A stretch of 64,000 nucleotides of DNA from Zizania palustris (GCA_019279435.1 JAAALK010000082.1:15392594-15456593), one strand, 5' to 3'. Shown: positions 1 through 12,588, counted from the first letter of the stretch. Numbers and translations: made by a program. Notes: generated by a model from the sequence alone, not told the origin.

Positions 1-677
1 AATTCTGAAAAATCCATTAATGCAAACTCCTAATTTATTACATCATTGACCCTATTCTTTTAATATTTTTTTTCAGAATTAAGAATTCCGAAAAATACTA
101 AAAGATTACACTTAATCTAGACGACAAAACAGAAAAAATAAACTCCTAATTACTGGAATTAAAAAATTCTGATGCGACGATTTTTAGCAAAAACCGACAA
201 AGCCTCCTCGATCGCCGACATGTGACGCCAATCCGCGAACTCAACCACCAGCAAGTCTCTCCCGCTTTTGATCCCCTCGAGCCGCCTGATCACATGCATT
301 GGCCTCTCTTTCGCTGACTTGACCGTAACATTGTCTCGACCATCCGTCCATCCATGTCTTGCTCTATCTCCTCGTGCACTCCTGCGATCATCTCCAACTT
401 CACCTGGCATCCTTGATCCTCTAGCATCGAGCTCCCCGCTCGACCCTTGATCCCCCACCGTTGAACGTTGGTTAGCATCTCTACCCTGCACACATGAGAT
501 AAGCCAAAACAAGAAATGCAACGCACACCGATCCCCTCGGCATAATCCATATCAACACATCGATTCCATCGATGCAATCAAGCCACAACTCACTCACTCA
601 TCACTCCAAATCACTCAACCTTGTCAATCACTCATCATACATACACAAACCATAGCGTGACCTCACTTGGTTTCACA
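1..677 (-). mobile_element. Right end of a Sirevirus-type Copia LTR, cut by the window edge
   Basis: The segment ends in TTTCACA at 677 and matches the right end of the solo LTR at 9955-12588 (shared GACAAAGCCTCCTCGAT, the Sirevirus-family tail with GTCAATCACTCATCA, and CTCACTTGGTTTCACA). It interrupts the 3' LTR of the Gypsy element Gyp-1, because sequence resuming at 678 aligns with the middle of the intact Gyp-1 5' LTR. AATAT at 678-682 may be one copy of the target-site duplication; the partner lies outside the window. It could be a solo LTR or one end of a complete element. Short open frames here (for example 159-521) are not genes. Confidence 0.85.
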
Positions 678-956
678 AATATTTTTTGTAGTGATAAAAG
701 AGTAAAAGACTAGTCTAATCAGTGAGAAAATAGTTCTTTCGTCCTTGCTGGCAGTACCCTTTCGGGTGAAGAAGCTTCGGGAGGCTCCGTCATGCCAAAA
801 TCTTGATGGAGGCATTCACTGTGGAGGGCTCCAAATACTACGAAGTCTTTATACTTTTAGCATCTAGCCAGATAAAGTTTCTGACTTCGTTTCTTCTGCT
901 AGTATTGATATTGAAGTTTCCTTGTCCTCTGGAGGATGAAATATTTTCCCCCAACA
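678..956 (-). repeat. Gyp-1 3' LTR, partial
   Basis: This segment aligns with about 13960-14235 of the Gyp-1 5' LTR (shared ACTAGTCTAATCAGTGAGAA, GAGGCTCCGTCA, GGATGAAATATTTTCCCCCA). The outer end CCCCAACA at 956 is the complement of the TGTTGGGG start. The other half was displaced by the Sirevirus LTR at 1-677. Confidence 0.88.
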
Positions 957-967
957 GTAGCCCCTCG
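957..967 (-). promoter_or_regulatory. Gyp-1 polypurine tract
   Basis: The plus strand reads GTAGCCCCTCG directly inside the 3' LTR, so the minus strand is purine-rich (CGAGGGGCTAC). The identical motif precedes the Gyp-2 3' LTR. It would prime plus-strand DNA synthesis. Confidence 0.75.
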
Positions 968-1358
968 AATACTTCTCTCTGAATTGACTATGTAGTGAAG
1001 AGGGCAGTATACGCAAGAAATAATTTCATGCTTAAAATTTAGAAAAAAAGGAGCTTGAAAATCTTAACAATTTTTAGAAACATTCGGAAGTAAAAGATCT
1101 CCGGACCGAATCCTGTTCAGAGGCATCTGCGAGGATTGCTTCGGAGACAGATTCCTTTTGGAGTCAATATAGTCGTTAGTCTTCAGAGCCGTTAGACTCA
1201 GAAATAGAGTCGTTACTCTCTAAGAAAGCTAATGGTCGCACTATCTCCGACGATAGTTAGTCTTCATGAGGCAATCCTATAAGTTATGATGGTGTAGAAA
1301 CTGAAACAGAGAATCCAAATGGTGCTCTGTAATGTATGGTACAAGGGATTTTGAATGC
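968..1358 (+). other. Upstream region of the Gyp-1 antisense gene
   Basis: About 390 bp of non-coding sequence lies between the PPT and the TATA box of the antisense gene. No supported ORF is present. It corresponds to 41213-41530 in Gyp-2 and may include promoter elements. Confidence 0.5.
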
Positions 1359-1366
1359 TATAAATA
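1359..1366 (+). promoter_or_regulatory. TATA box of the Gyp-1 antisense gene
   Basis: TATAAATA lies 104 bp upstream of the ATG at 1463. Gyp-2 has TATAAAT at almost the same distance from its homologous ATG (41212 versus 41099). The conserved spacing in two diverged copies supports a real internal promoter opposite to gag-pol. Confidence 0.72.
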
Positions 1367-1462
1367 GGAAAGTAAAAGTGAACTTTGGACACTATACTGA
1401 TTGTTTTCACACATCACCTTTCTTCTTCCTGAGCACATACTCCCAAACTCTCTTTTTCTCTG

Positions 1463-4451
1463 ATGGCGAAGACTAGCAACAAGGTCCCAGTTCCCGTTTC
1501 GACCTTGGCTCGACAGCAAGAGATGACGGCGGCTGCGGCGATGGGGCCTTCAGATAACCCTCATCCGGCCGGTCCTCACGACTTTCGCCTGGTGTCTGCC
1601 AAGTATACAAAACAATCGTATAGCTTGGGGGTGTCATCTTGCTCGAAGAAGTCGATTGCTACAACAGTTGCTGGAAAGATGGGGCCTGGAGTGAGGGTGC
1701 GTCGACCTGGGAAAGAAGTGATTTTGATACCACATGCCGGAGAGGTGGTGGTATTCAAATATTTCTTCGAAGCTGGATTGGGGCTTTCGGCGGTGGATTT
1801 CCTGGCTGAGGTATTGAGACTATTTCATGTAACTCTACCTCAGCTTTCCCCCAATGCGATCGCCCATCTAGCTATTTTCGAATGAGCCATGCGGGTTGAA
1901 GGGTGTGCTGGGAAGGCACAGATCTTCACTGCCATTCACAAAGTTTCGTGCCAACCGAAGACATTCACCGGACTCGGAGGGGAGAAGATGGTGATTGCCT
2001 TCGGGAGCATAAACTTTCAACTCCGCGATAAGTTCTAGGATCGGTTCCCAGTGAAGGCCATCAATGACATGTGGTACTCTGACTGGATCCTCCATTGGTT
2101 CTACGCTAAGGCGGGGACAACATGCGCCTTGGTGGGGCCCTTGGAGGATATTTTGTACTAGAGAGAGGCGGAGGTCCATCTGGATCTGAGCCAACTTCAG
2201 GTCTGCCTTAGGCTGTTACACTCTATAAGTCATCGCATGAGCATGCGCGACTTGGCGGCGGAGTTCATCGGGCTTCGGATTCCTCCTCTGATGGCCGCCT
2301 GGTCGATGAACTTCGAGAAATTCCTTCGAGCTCTATAGGTAAGCTCTTCGCATATCCTATATCAAGGTGTTTCATACACAAATATGGATTTTATTTTAAT
2401 AACTTAATCGAATGATATCTTATCTTTCAGCTCTATGAGTGACTTTGACTCTGGAACAAATTGTATAGGCTGCGAAGAAGGTGCTCGGAGCCCCTACGCC
2501 CATAGAAAAGGAGCGAAGGGTTAAGCTAGTTAGGACTTGGGAGCGGTTCAATCGAGTATGGAGCGTACTCGGAGTTGAGCCCCCGACCCTTCCAGACAGG
2601 TCCGCCCCGGACCAGTCTCCGAAGAAGAGGAAGGCCGAGGCGGGGTCTTCAAGAACGGTGAAGACGCCTTCAAAGAAGGTTACCCGCAAGCTGAAGGCTC
2701 TTACGCCTTCAAAATCTCCTGTCTCATTGCCAGAACAATCCGAAGAGGAAGATGACGTGGACATGTAGATGGCGGAGGATTTTGAGGCTCTTCTTACGGG
2801 GGAGGATGAATGGTCTCTGATGGGAACCAAGGCCTTCGTCCATGATGGTGCGGAGGTGGCCCCTATTTTGGGGGAAGGCGGAGTTGTGGCCAAATAAGTT
2901 CTAGTAGCTTCTCCTTTGGTTCGAACTCCGGAGTCCAAAGAGGACTTTGTCTAGATGTTTGAGCCTTCGAGCAGTCCGGTGCTCACCCGACAACAAGGTG
3001 CCGGAGGTAAGCTTGGCTGAACATAAATTCTTTTTTCTTTACCTACATCATTTAAATAATATCATTTACCTTTGGTTTCACACAATCAGCTCCGGCAGAG
3101 GTAACTCTTGCTGTGGAGATGGTCCCGAAGCCTGAGGCAGCATCGGTGTCATTGTCGGCTGCAGCGCAAGAGGTTGCTCTAGTATTGGAGGTGGCTCCGA
3201 ATGAGGCGATGGGCCCTGGAAAGGGCAAAGGCAAAGGTTGGCCCATGCCCGCTCCTGCTCTAGGGTGGACTCCATCAAAGTCGACTGACAGAGGCCAATC
3301 AATAGAAGTCTCCGAAGATGCTTCACTACGCTCCAGCCCTTGTCCTAGCGATGACGATCGGAGCACCTTGACAAGGCTCCCACTCCTAGACCCCTTTCTT
3401 GAAAGCGGGACAGGGCTTCGGACATTGCTAGAGCCTATGGCTCGTGCTAGTCGTGAAGTTGGAGAGACTGAATTGGTCTCCATCCTTGGTGAGGCTGAAG
3501 GGTTGGAGCTCGATGTCACCCTCAAACGAGCAACTTATCAGGTAAGAATCACCTACAAAAGTCTGTTTGAACTGAAGCATATATATAATTCACTTACATT
3601 GATTTTCTTTTCCTTTGCAGCATGTTGTTCTATCTCGAGCAGCTTCTGTTTCCAATGAGTGGGAGTGCAACCGGCTCAAGGAGAAGGTGACGGCTCTTTA
3701 AGAGAGTCTTGCTGACTCTGAGAACTAGGCTTCGAGCTTGGAGGAGATGGCTCTCGCAGAGCAGAATGCCAAAGATAAACTATAAGCTGTGAAGGAGGAG
3801 CTTGAAGACGAAAGGGTGGTGCTCTGGGCTGAAGTTGAGAGACTTTGAGGGAAGCGGGAAGCTTTGGGAAGAGTGGCAATGCTTGGCCGAAGACGTGAGG
3901 AAGTTTCTTGGACAAAAGACTGTCCTTATGATGAAGATGGTTGAGCTCTCCTATTTAATCTACGACATGAATGTTTCGAGCGAGGCATTGGTCGTGGAAA
4001 AATTGAAGTGTGGGAGCATGGCCTCCGAAACCATGGATGTCCTCTAGGGTGTCTTGGAGTATTTTGGAACTTCTTGCTCTTCCTTATCGTCGGCCAATGA
4101 TTCTCTTCTACGGAAAATGAAGATGATCCAAGCAGCAGCAAAGACGATGAAGACTTTGAGTACTCGATACGGAGAGATCCCCAGCCGAGTCACCGCTCTT
4201 GGAGTACTTTGCTACTTCGAGGACATCGGACTTTCTATTTCACCAAAGCTCAGAGCAGCCCCCGCTAGCTTTGGCAGTGACCAACTATTGACCCCTTCGC
4301 CTAACGTGGTCACAGCTTGGGAGCCTTTTCAGCGTTCCTAGAGAGCTGAGGTCGGTCAGCTGTGAAGGCATGGATCGATGAAGGCCATCATCAAAAGCAA
4401 GCCCGGACGCAGCCTTCGCCTAGCAAGCCTCCTTTAGACCCGAAGGTCTAG
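1463..4451 (+). pseudogene. Antisense spliced gene of Gyp-1 (Transposase_28-like plus coiled coil), decayed
   Basis: This is the plus-strand homologue of the Gyp-2 antisense gene (38031-41099). Inferred exons are 1463-2338, 2431-3006, 3090-3541 and 3621-4451, with GT...AG introns of 92, 83 and 79 bp at the same places as in Gyp-2. The start MAKTSNKV parallels MAKTKGSG in Gyp-2. The first exon holds the EAGLGLSAVDFLAEVLRLFH and PQLSPNA blocks that resemble the plant putative gypsy type transposon domain. The last exon parallels the coiled-coil part and ends DPKV. It is broken by in-frame stops (for example after FE at 1883, RDKF at about 2036, DILY at about 2158) and frameshifts, so it encodes no full product. 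The biochemical function is unknown; only homology and structure are claimed. Confidence 0.78.
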
Positions 4452-4630
4452 TTCTCCTTAGGGTTTCGTTATGTAAAAAATTATGTTTCTGTCTTCCTTT
4501 TGAATAAAAAAGACTTATTTAAAAATGTTTTTAGGCTTTTCGACCTTTTTTGGATGATGAACTCAAAGTATTAGAGGTTAACGAAGGGCTTTGTCAATAG
4601 TGGGCTACCTTCGAAGCCTTAAGGCATCAC

Positions 4631-5032
4631 ATGCGTCCTCGATTTTCAATTCCTCGAGGGGGCCATGGAGATGTTATACCCAAAATCTATAAAGAAATAT
4701 TAGCTTATATTAAGGAGGAGATGGGGGAAGAAGTTGTAAATATAGCTTCTTCATCTTCGGAAGATGTTGACTGGTCTGAAGAAGAGTGGTCTGGTGAGGA
4801 GCAAGCGAAGAGTATCCCCGAACGACTTCAGACCTGGGCCGAGCTTCAGCAAGAACAAAGATATTTTCGAGCTTCAAAGAAGGGGAAGTGGATTAAATGC
4901 AAGGTTCTAAAGACTCTGGGCTCCGGGACAAGTTGCCTTCGTAGCCGAACTAACTCGAGTCTAGCTCTGGGGACCGAAGAGGCCTTCGCTTTCTTCTTGT
5001 CTTTGACACTGATTTTTCCTAGTGTAATATAA
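4631..5032 (+). CDS. Short acidic antisense ORF of Gyp-1, conserved in Gyp-2
   Basis: It is about 133 codons and aligns with 37470-37946 of Gyp-2: RPRFxIPR, a YIKEE block, SSSEDVxWSE, then RxQTWAELQQEQ and FRASK. The middle is strongly acidic (Glu, Asp, Ser), followed by a basic patch. Upstream at about 4529 is ATGTTTTTAG followed by GCTTT, which also occurs before the Gyp-2 ORF and looks like a splice acceptor, so it may be a downstream exon rather than a separate gene. The C-terminal tail differs from Gyp-2, which suggests a frameshift. No function can be assigned. Confidence 0.5.
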   Translation: MRPRFSIPRGGHGDVIPKIYKEILAYIKEEMGEEVVNIASSSSEDVDWSEEEWSGEEQAKSIPERLQTWAELQQEQRYFRASKKGKWIKCKVLKTLGSGTSCLRSRTNSSLALGTEEAFAFFLSLTLIFPSVI

Positions 5033-5339
5033 TTTATTGAGTAAAATAAACTGAAATGTTCCGAAATTGTCTCATTACCTCCTAGCACCTCTTTGAGGGT
5101 AAGCACCTTCGATTTTCAAGCGAAGATGGTTACGTACAACGATTGTAATGCCTACTAAGAGTACAATTTCAATAGTTTATGTTTTCGGAGGCTCGGAGCC
5201 CCTTACTGTATTAAACAAGACTTTGGAACCAACGGTTTGAAATCCGAGTATATGGTTGTTATGAACCTCATAAGTCCCTTCGAACCTATTGGTCCAAAGT
5301 CCGCAAATGGTATCTTAGTACTCTTTTTTGGATGTATTG

Positions 5340-5660
5340 GAATCTGATTATTTTGGTCGCTTCGGAATCTTTTTCGGATGCTTTCAAGTTGATTGCTCAT
5401 AATCCGTATAATTTGGTCTCTTTGGACTCTTTTTTCGGATGCTTTCAAGCCGGAGGCTCGGAATCCGTTTTTCATTGTCTCCTCCGACTCTTTTTATGGA
5501 TGCTTTCAAGCTGATTGCTCAGAATCCGTATCATTTGGTCTCTTTGGACTCTTTTTACGAATGCTTTCAAGCCGGTGGCTCGGAATCCGTTTTTCATGGT
5601 ACTTTCCCACCTTGACGGATGCTTCAAGCATGTGGCTCGAAGTCCGTACATCGGGTTCGA
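5340..5660. repeat. Tandem repeat array in the Gyp-1 pol-to-antisense spacer
   Basis: Five units of about 61-62 bp are recognisable by CGGATGCTTTCAAG-like cores near 5373, 5434, 5496, 5558 and 5617. Alternate units resemble each other more (GATTGCTCAxAATCCG versus GGCTCGGAATCCG), implying a dimeric 123-bp unit. Gyp-2 has an equivalent array with different sequence at 36816-37160. The open frames here come from the repeats and are not genes. Confidence 0.85.
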
Positions 5661-5815
5661 ATGAATAATTCTTACCTCTGCAATCAGCTCCGTCCCCTAG
5701 TGCGTCCACTAGGAGTAGGAATCATCTTGAGAAGCAAGCATTATTCGAACCATAAGCTTTATTCATTTAGAAATTGTTTACAAATGATTAAAAGGAGCCC
5801 CTAAGCGAAGTATCG

Positions 5816-8800
5816 TTAAAGGTGCTCCGCATGCCACGAATGCTTCAATTCCCCAGATTCTAAACTAGCTAATTTAAAAGATCTGGGGCATCCTGAACGC
5901 AGGATGAAATATGGTCCTTCCCATTTATTTCCTAATTTCCCAGGAGCTATAATGCTTCGCAATACTAAATGGCCCGGCTTAAGTTCATTAAACTTTGTTT
6001 TCGGGTCATACCAAGTCTTCGTTTGATGTTGATACTTTGTTAGGTTAGCAACAACTTGAAGCCTTGTTTCTTCAGTTAAGTCCAACGAAGTATGTCTTTC
6101 ATTGTCCATTTTAGGTTCGATGGTGTGGAGGGATCCTCCTTTGAGCTCCGTCGGCGTCATGGCTTCATCTCCGAATAGTAACCTAAAAGGGGTGTACCCT
6201 GTAGATCTTGCTTCAGTGGTACGAATGGACCATAAAATCTTCGGAAGTTCTTCGGTCCATAGCCCCTTCGCTAATCCTACTATTCTTCGATTTAAGCCTG
6301 ACAAAATATTTCTATTAGCTCACTCAACAGCTCTGTTGGATTGTAGATGACGTACAGCTGCAAAACACATTTCAATACCAAGACCTTCACAAAATTGTCT
6401 AAAAGGTTCGACATCAAACAAAGTGCCATTGGGAAGGAGCCAATAAGATCCATTCCCCACCAGGCCATTGGCCACACCCGAGTAATAACTTGAACAGGTG
6501 TTGGTAGACGATGGATCCGTCTTCCCATCCATTGATAACCTTGGCAAGTTCGGACTAAAGTGTCCGCATTAGTTACTATTGTAGGCCAATAGAGCCCCTG
6601 GCGGAGTGTTTTGCCTGCTTAAGCTCGAGGGGCAAGATGGCTACCACAAAGGCCTTCATGAATTTCTCAGAGTATGACTTGTCCTTCGGCTTGGAAAATA
6701 CATCGTAGCATGGGAGAACAGACTCCGGCCTTGTATAAACTACCATTTACAATATGATAGTTCTAGACCCTTAATTATAATCTTGATAGCTTTGGGCCTT
6801 CTAGCAAATTGGCTTCGTCTTGTAATAAATCCATAATTGGACTCCGCCAATCAATGTTTGGTTTGTAAAGGACCTCCACAGGACGTAGTTGGGGCACCGA
6901 AGGGGAGGCAACTTCTTCATAAAAGTCTCCTTCTAGGATATCTAGGGCTCTGGCTGCAGCTTTCGCAAACATGTTTGCTTGCAAATTATCGGCTCGTGGG
7001 ATGCTCCGGACATAGATCCCCTTAAATGTTGCTTCTGTCTTTTGGATCTCTTCCAAATACTTAGCAAGTTGTGGATGCCGAACCTGAAAACTTTTATCAA
7101 CGTGCCCTGCTACAATCTGGGAATCTGTTTTTATAACAACTCTTGTAGCACCTAGGGCACGCGCCTCTCGAAGGCCGAATAAAATTCCTTCATACTTCGC
7201 AATATTATTGGTGGACTTAAAGTTGAGCCTAGCGGAGTACATTGCTTTCTGCCCTGAGGGTGATATTATGACTGCTCCGGCTCCTGCTCTGGATGCTTGA
7301 AAAGCTCCATCAGAATATATGGTCCATATGCCATCATTTGATTCTTCCAGAGCCCGTACTTCAGATGGAGTCCATTCTACTACAAAGTCAGCCACCACTT
7401 GTGACTTGATTGTTGTTCTTTCTACAAAAGAGAAAACAAAGGGGGATAGCTCAATGGCCCACTTTCCAATTCTCCCCGTAGAATCCTAGCTTTGGAGCAT
7501 ATCTCTTAGAGGATAAGAAGTTGGTACAATTACATTATGTGCTAAAAAATAATGTCGTAATTTCCTCGAAGCCATTACTAGAGCATAGGTAAATTTCTCC
7601 AGCTCAGAGTACCGAGTTTTTGCTCCGGATAAGGCTTCTGATACAAAATATATCGTATTTTGTACCAACTTCTCATTGAAATCTGTTTCTCGAATAAGGA
7701 CCGCACTGACAGCGGAGCCTATGGCTGCAAGATAAAGAAGAACAGTTTCATCTGCGAGGGGCATAGTGAGTGTTGCAAGATTGCCGAGATAATCCTTGAT
7801 ATCATTGAAAATCTTCTGACACACCGGTGTCTAGGAAAAATCTTCGGACCCTTTTAAGGCTTTGAATATTGGGAGGCTCTTCTCTGTGGACCTTGCCAAA
7901 AATCTGCTAAGGGCCGCAAGGCGTCCGGTGAGCTTCTGGACTTGCTTCAAAATTTCCAAAGGATCCATTCTTTGCAATGCACTAATCTATGTTGGGCTAG
8001 CGTCAATCCCTCTACTCGAAACTAAGTACCCTAGCAACTTTCTAGCTTAAGCCTCGAAGATACATTTCTCGGGGTTGAGGTGAACTCCACATGCTTGGAG
8101 GCTCTCAAAAGATTCTACTAAGTCTAGACTATGTTGGTGCTTTAAAAGACTCTTTATTACAATATCATCCATATAGGCCTTGACATTGCGACCTATCTGG
8201 TGACCTATATGGATGAAGGGCATTTCTTAAGCCGAAGGGCATTCTAACATAACAAAAGACTCCCGAAGGAGTTACAAAGCTTGTATTGGCTTCGTCTTCG
8301 CGTTTTAACCATATTTGATGATATCCGGAGTACGCATCGAGGAAGCTTAAAAGCTTAGAGCCAGCGGTAGAGTCGACGAGTTGATCAATGTGGGGCATGG
8401 GGTAGGGGTCACACGGGCATGCTTTATTCAGGGATGTGAAGTCAATGCATATGTGCCACTTGCCAGAGGCCTTTTTCTTAACGAAGACGGGGTTGTCTAA
8501 CCACTCCGTGTGGGCCACTTCTCTAATGATCCCAGCCTTCAACAACTTCTCCACCTTTGCTTTAGTAAAGTTCACCCTTTCTATTGACAATTTGTGGAGC
8601 CCCTGGCGAACAGGTCAAACCCTTGGGTTGACGAGTAGGGTGTGCTCAATGATGCTTCGGTCGACTCCGAGAATATCTTCGTCGGACTAGGCAAAGACAT
8701 CAAAGTTTTCTTTAACTACTTCCTCCAGCGAAGTAGCAATTTCCGGAAGCAATTCCTTGCCAAACTGGATGGGATAGTCTTTGTCGTCCTTGACAATGAT

Positions 8801-9340
8801 CTTTATTATAATTTCACCTTCGGGGCTTGGCCTGGGGGAGGATATCTTCGAGAGCTCACTTGACACAGGATCATCCTCTAAATGGTCTTGTATATTATTT
8901 ATCTGTCTAGGATCAAGGGTTGGACCATGGCCGTACTCTTCCCTCTGCGCCGAAGCTTGGTCACCGAGGACTGTAAGCACTCCTTGTGTGGGCTCCGAAT
9001 TGATTTAGCATTCCCGTTCCAAAGATAACATTATAGGCGTAAGGGGCGTCGACGACGTCAAAAATCACTTCCTCCGATCTAGCCAGGAGCCCCTCTCCGA
9101 AGGCGACCTCAAGGCCTATTTGGCTGAGGGTATTGAGTGGAGGGCCTACGAAGCCTTGAAGCAGACGAGCTGCTAGAAGTAAATGCTTCCGCGGGATGCA
9201 TAATTTGTAGAAGGCCTGGACGAAGATAATATCTACGGAGCTTCCACTGTCAACCAGCACTCTCCGGACCTCCGTTCCTGCAATGTCAGTTGTAATAAAA
9301 GGGGTATGCATGAGGGAATTTAATACCAGCTGCATCGGTT
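5816..9340 (-). pseudogene. Gyp-1 pol: protease, RT, RNase H, integrase, broken
   Basis: On the minus strand the order is protease (VDSGSSVDIIF near 9250), RT (IREVAHTEWL, CIDFTSLNKAC, SFLDAYSGYHQIW between 8590 and 8165), the connecting RNase H-like part (7824-7486), a second RNase H (IYSDGAFQAS, KTDSQIV; 7398-6775) and integrase (6560-5816). This Tat-type order is the same as in Gyp-2. The RT sequence is disrupted just before the YMDD block near 8200. The integrase lacks roughly 55 residues of the core, between LIGSFPMA and the segment after VDNGTQF in Gyp-2, so the second catalytic Asp is gone. There are many frameshifts and stops. It cannot give a functional polyprotein. Confidence 0.88.
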
Positions 9341-9954
9341 ACATAGAAAGATATGGGCACGTTAGACCACTCGAGCATTTCAGCTGTCGGCGAGGAGGTC
9401 CTAATATGCCCTACTTCACGAACATATTTTTTGTATTGCCATTTCGACATGCCGCCTAGGGTCCCTCCTCCAGAGATGGGGAGAACTACCCAATTGCCGC
9501 GGTCTTGTGTATCTTCTTGCTTCGGAGGTGGCATAACATTGGCCACCGAAGGCTGTCTTGGGGCTTCGAAGTTATCTACACGTCCAACGGTCTGCACCGG
9601 CTCTGGACGTGTCTCAGGAGGGGCTCGGTCAGTAGTGCCCCGACTAGAGATCCTCTCGAGATACTCGCTCCGTAGAGCTAGTATAGACTTGCATGCGTCG
9701 GTAGCATGGCTATGGTTCTCACCATGTACACAGCAGAAGAAGGCTTGGCCTCTGCCTGCCGGCTTCCCTGGCGGCCTCCAGCCACTAACCTTGTTTCCCG
9801 GGCCTTGCGGATTTTTAGAGGGGAATTTCGACGAAGAGGGGGCAATATTTAAAACCTCAGAGCGAGGATGCTTTCGCCCTCTTCGCCCGTCATGCTGGTT
9901 ATTGTCGAAGTGGTACCCCTATGGTGGAGTTGAAGTCTTCACCAAGTTTGACTT
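9286..9954 (-). pseudogene. Gyp-1 gag, C-terminal part
   Basis: The minus strand encodes a stretch aligned with the Gyp-2 gag C-terminus: the segment before the zinc-knuckle-like CCxHG...SHATDTCK region, then VANVMPPPKQE, VVLPISGGGTLG and REVGHI. It is separated from the N-terminal gag part (12589-13647) by the solo LTR at 9955-12588. Frameshifted and non-functional. Confidence 0.82.
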
Positions 9955-12588
9955 TGTGGGATCGAATTGGCGACTAGGGGGGTTAATAGGCGCCTTGACA
10001 AATTTTTAATCAAAACCGATGGCCTTTCCAAAGACACCCAACACTCCTCTAAAAATTGCAGATTTAAATCGATGTTCGATTAAAAGTTTTTGATAAATGA
10101 TTCACTTGAATCAGTTGATAAAGTGTGGAATATTTTTTCAATTGGACTTTGAAACACCAATCAATTCAGTCGAATTTTAAAAACTAATATTTGATTTTTG
10201 CTGAATTCTACTAAATCAGAATAACTGAACCTTTTTTGTAGTATATGCGAACAAGAACCAATGAGTTAATTCAGTACACATGCAATATTCAGCTTACTGA
10301 AATCTCAGCTTGAAAAATGATAATAAACAGTGTAAAGTAGTGAGTCAACAAAACACAATTGTAGAAACACCTTTCAAAAGAAACACAACAACTTCAGTAG
10401 TTACTGTAGCAAATCCGAAAAAACAAAAATGAAGGACTTTGATTAATCACAACAGTTTAGGTGGATAGAATAGCTTGTATAGAACTAGTACTAGTTGAAA
10501 CATGAGAAAATGAACTAATTAACTTCAGGCTCATGAGAAATAATTTCTTTCGTAAAACAAAATCTGTCACTTGATCACTCAGGGAATAAAACAACACTTG
10601 GCAATCACTAGGCAAACCAAACACCACGCAACAGAGAAAAGTAAATCATAGGTTTGCATGCAACAGGTACAACCAAACTGATTGATACTTCTCTTTAGGC
10701 AAAAATCCTGACATGTAACTAATTCTGATAACACAACCTGCCACAAAAAGCTACATGCAAATAGAATATTTCAGCAGAGTCAGAAACTGCAACTTACACG
10801 CAAAGCCTCAACAACCAAAATAACTAATTACTTTGCTTCCCTGGATGAGCTGAATAATTATGTCAAGAAGTATGTCAGAAAAAGCATTCTTTGTTCAGCA
10901 GTTAGGAAACCAAATACAAACAACCAACAAAACTTTTAGCAGGAAAAACTCAGTCAAACCAGTCACCATGTACCTGCCATGTGCTTTGTCAGCTTTCTAG
11001 CCTGGCAGCAGTCTGATGATGGTGATACAATCTGGAGCTCAACATTACACCTCAATTGCAAGTCAGCAATGAAGCTAGGTGCTGAAAATGAAGATCAAAG
11101 ACATAATTTTGGCAACTAAGAAGATTAACAATCTCAGAAGAAGGATCCAAATAGAATAAAATCAAGGACAATACCTCACTGAAACAACAGGACATAGTAA
11201 ACCATGATTCTTGTTTGCTACAGTGTTTCTACAGAAGTTGCATGCATCTATCAACACAGAATATTGTGCTATGGTTGCTTCTGTAGAGGAACTAGCAAAA
11301 AGAATAGTGATGGCGCAGTACAACTTAGAAGACAACCTCAAGCTAGAGTTGTAGATTTCTACTAGTTGGAAAGCAAAAACAACTTCAGGCCAAACACTCA
11401 TTCTCCCAGATGCTTAAATCAAAACAGCACAGAAATTGAATATGGCATAAACTGAAAGTGCTCTGATCTAGCAGAGTTCTGTAGACAGCTAGTGCAAAAG
11501 AACATGTGGCGTAGGAGTTCTGTATCTTCTTGAATAACAAAATCTACAGAAATGTTGAAGTAATGATTCTAGGAAGATGCAAGCAACAAAACAAATTTCA
11601 TCGGCAAACTAAAAGAAAACTGGCGATGCTGTAGCGCATCTTGGGTGAAAAAATCCACAGGAGAGCCGTGCACTGTTCACGATATGGGATAAACAATAGG
11701 AAAGGAACATTCAAATCAGAGCAAAAACAAAAACTTGCAAGAATTCATATCAAACAATAGAACAGATTTTTGGAGATAATGACTGCATAGCTAAAGAAAA
11801 TTTCTGGTTCTAGCTTCAAGTGGGCAGCACAAACCCTAGAGGGACACTTTACAAAGAAACCCTTGAGTATTTTTAGATTAACTAAAAGACCATGAAGTAT
11901 CTTCAGAAATACATATTCTTAAAAATACCAACATTTGACTAGAATTTATTACAACTTTGACCCTATACTTTTAATATATTTTCAGAATTTTGAAAATTCC
12001 GAAAAATACTAAAAATTTACACTTAATCTAAATTACTAAACGAAAATAAACTCCTAATTATTGGAATTTAAATACATTTAGAGATGAGACGATTTTCAGC
12101 AAAAACCGACAAAGCCTCCTCGATTGCCGACATGTGACGCCAATCCGCGAACTCGACCGCTAGCAAGTTTCCCCCGCTCTCGATCCCCTTGAGACGCATG
12201 ATCACTTTCACTGGCCTCCATTTCAATGACTTGAACGTCACGCTGTCTCGACCATTTGTGCGTCTATGTCTTGCTCTATCTCCTCGTGCACTCCTAAGAT
12301 CATCTCCAACTTCACCCGGTATCCTTGATCCTCTGGCATCAAGCTCCCCACTCGATCCTTGATCACCCAACGCTAATAGTTGGTTAGCATCTCCACCCTA
12401 CACACATGAGACAAGCCAAAACATGAAACGTGATGCACACTAATCCCCTCGGCATCCACTCTCCATAACCACACATCGATCCCATCGATGTAATCAAAAC
12501 ATCACTCACTCATTCACCAGATCACTCAACCTTGTCAATTACTCATCATAAATACAGTAACCACAGTGCGACCTCACTTGGTTTCACA
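9955..12588 (-). mobile_element. Solo Sirevirus-type LTR inserted in Gyp-1 gag
   Basis: The segment begins TGTGGGATCG at 9955 and ends GGTTTCACA at 12588. It is flanked by a perfect 5-bp duplication, GACTT at 9950-9954 and 12589-12593. Gyp-1 gag reads up to both edges, so this is a clean insertion. At 2634 bp it holds no gag or pol homology, only LTR sequence of the family at 1-677 and 17615-19773 (start motif GGCGACTAGGGGGG, tail with GACAAAGCCTCCTCGAT). A full element must have inserted and recombined between its LTRs, leaving one. No gene is present in the whole stretch; ORFs such as 11162-11401 are chance. Confidence 0.92.
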
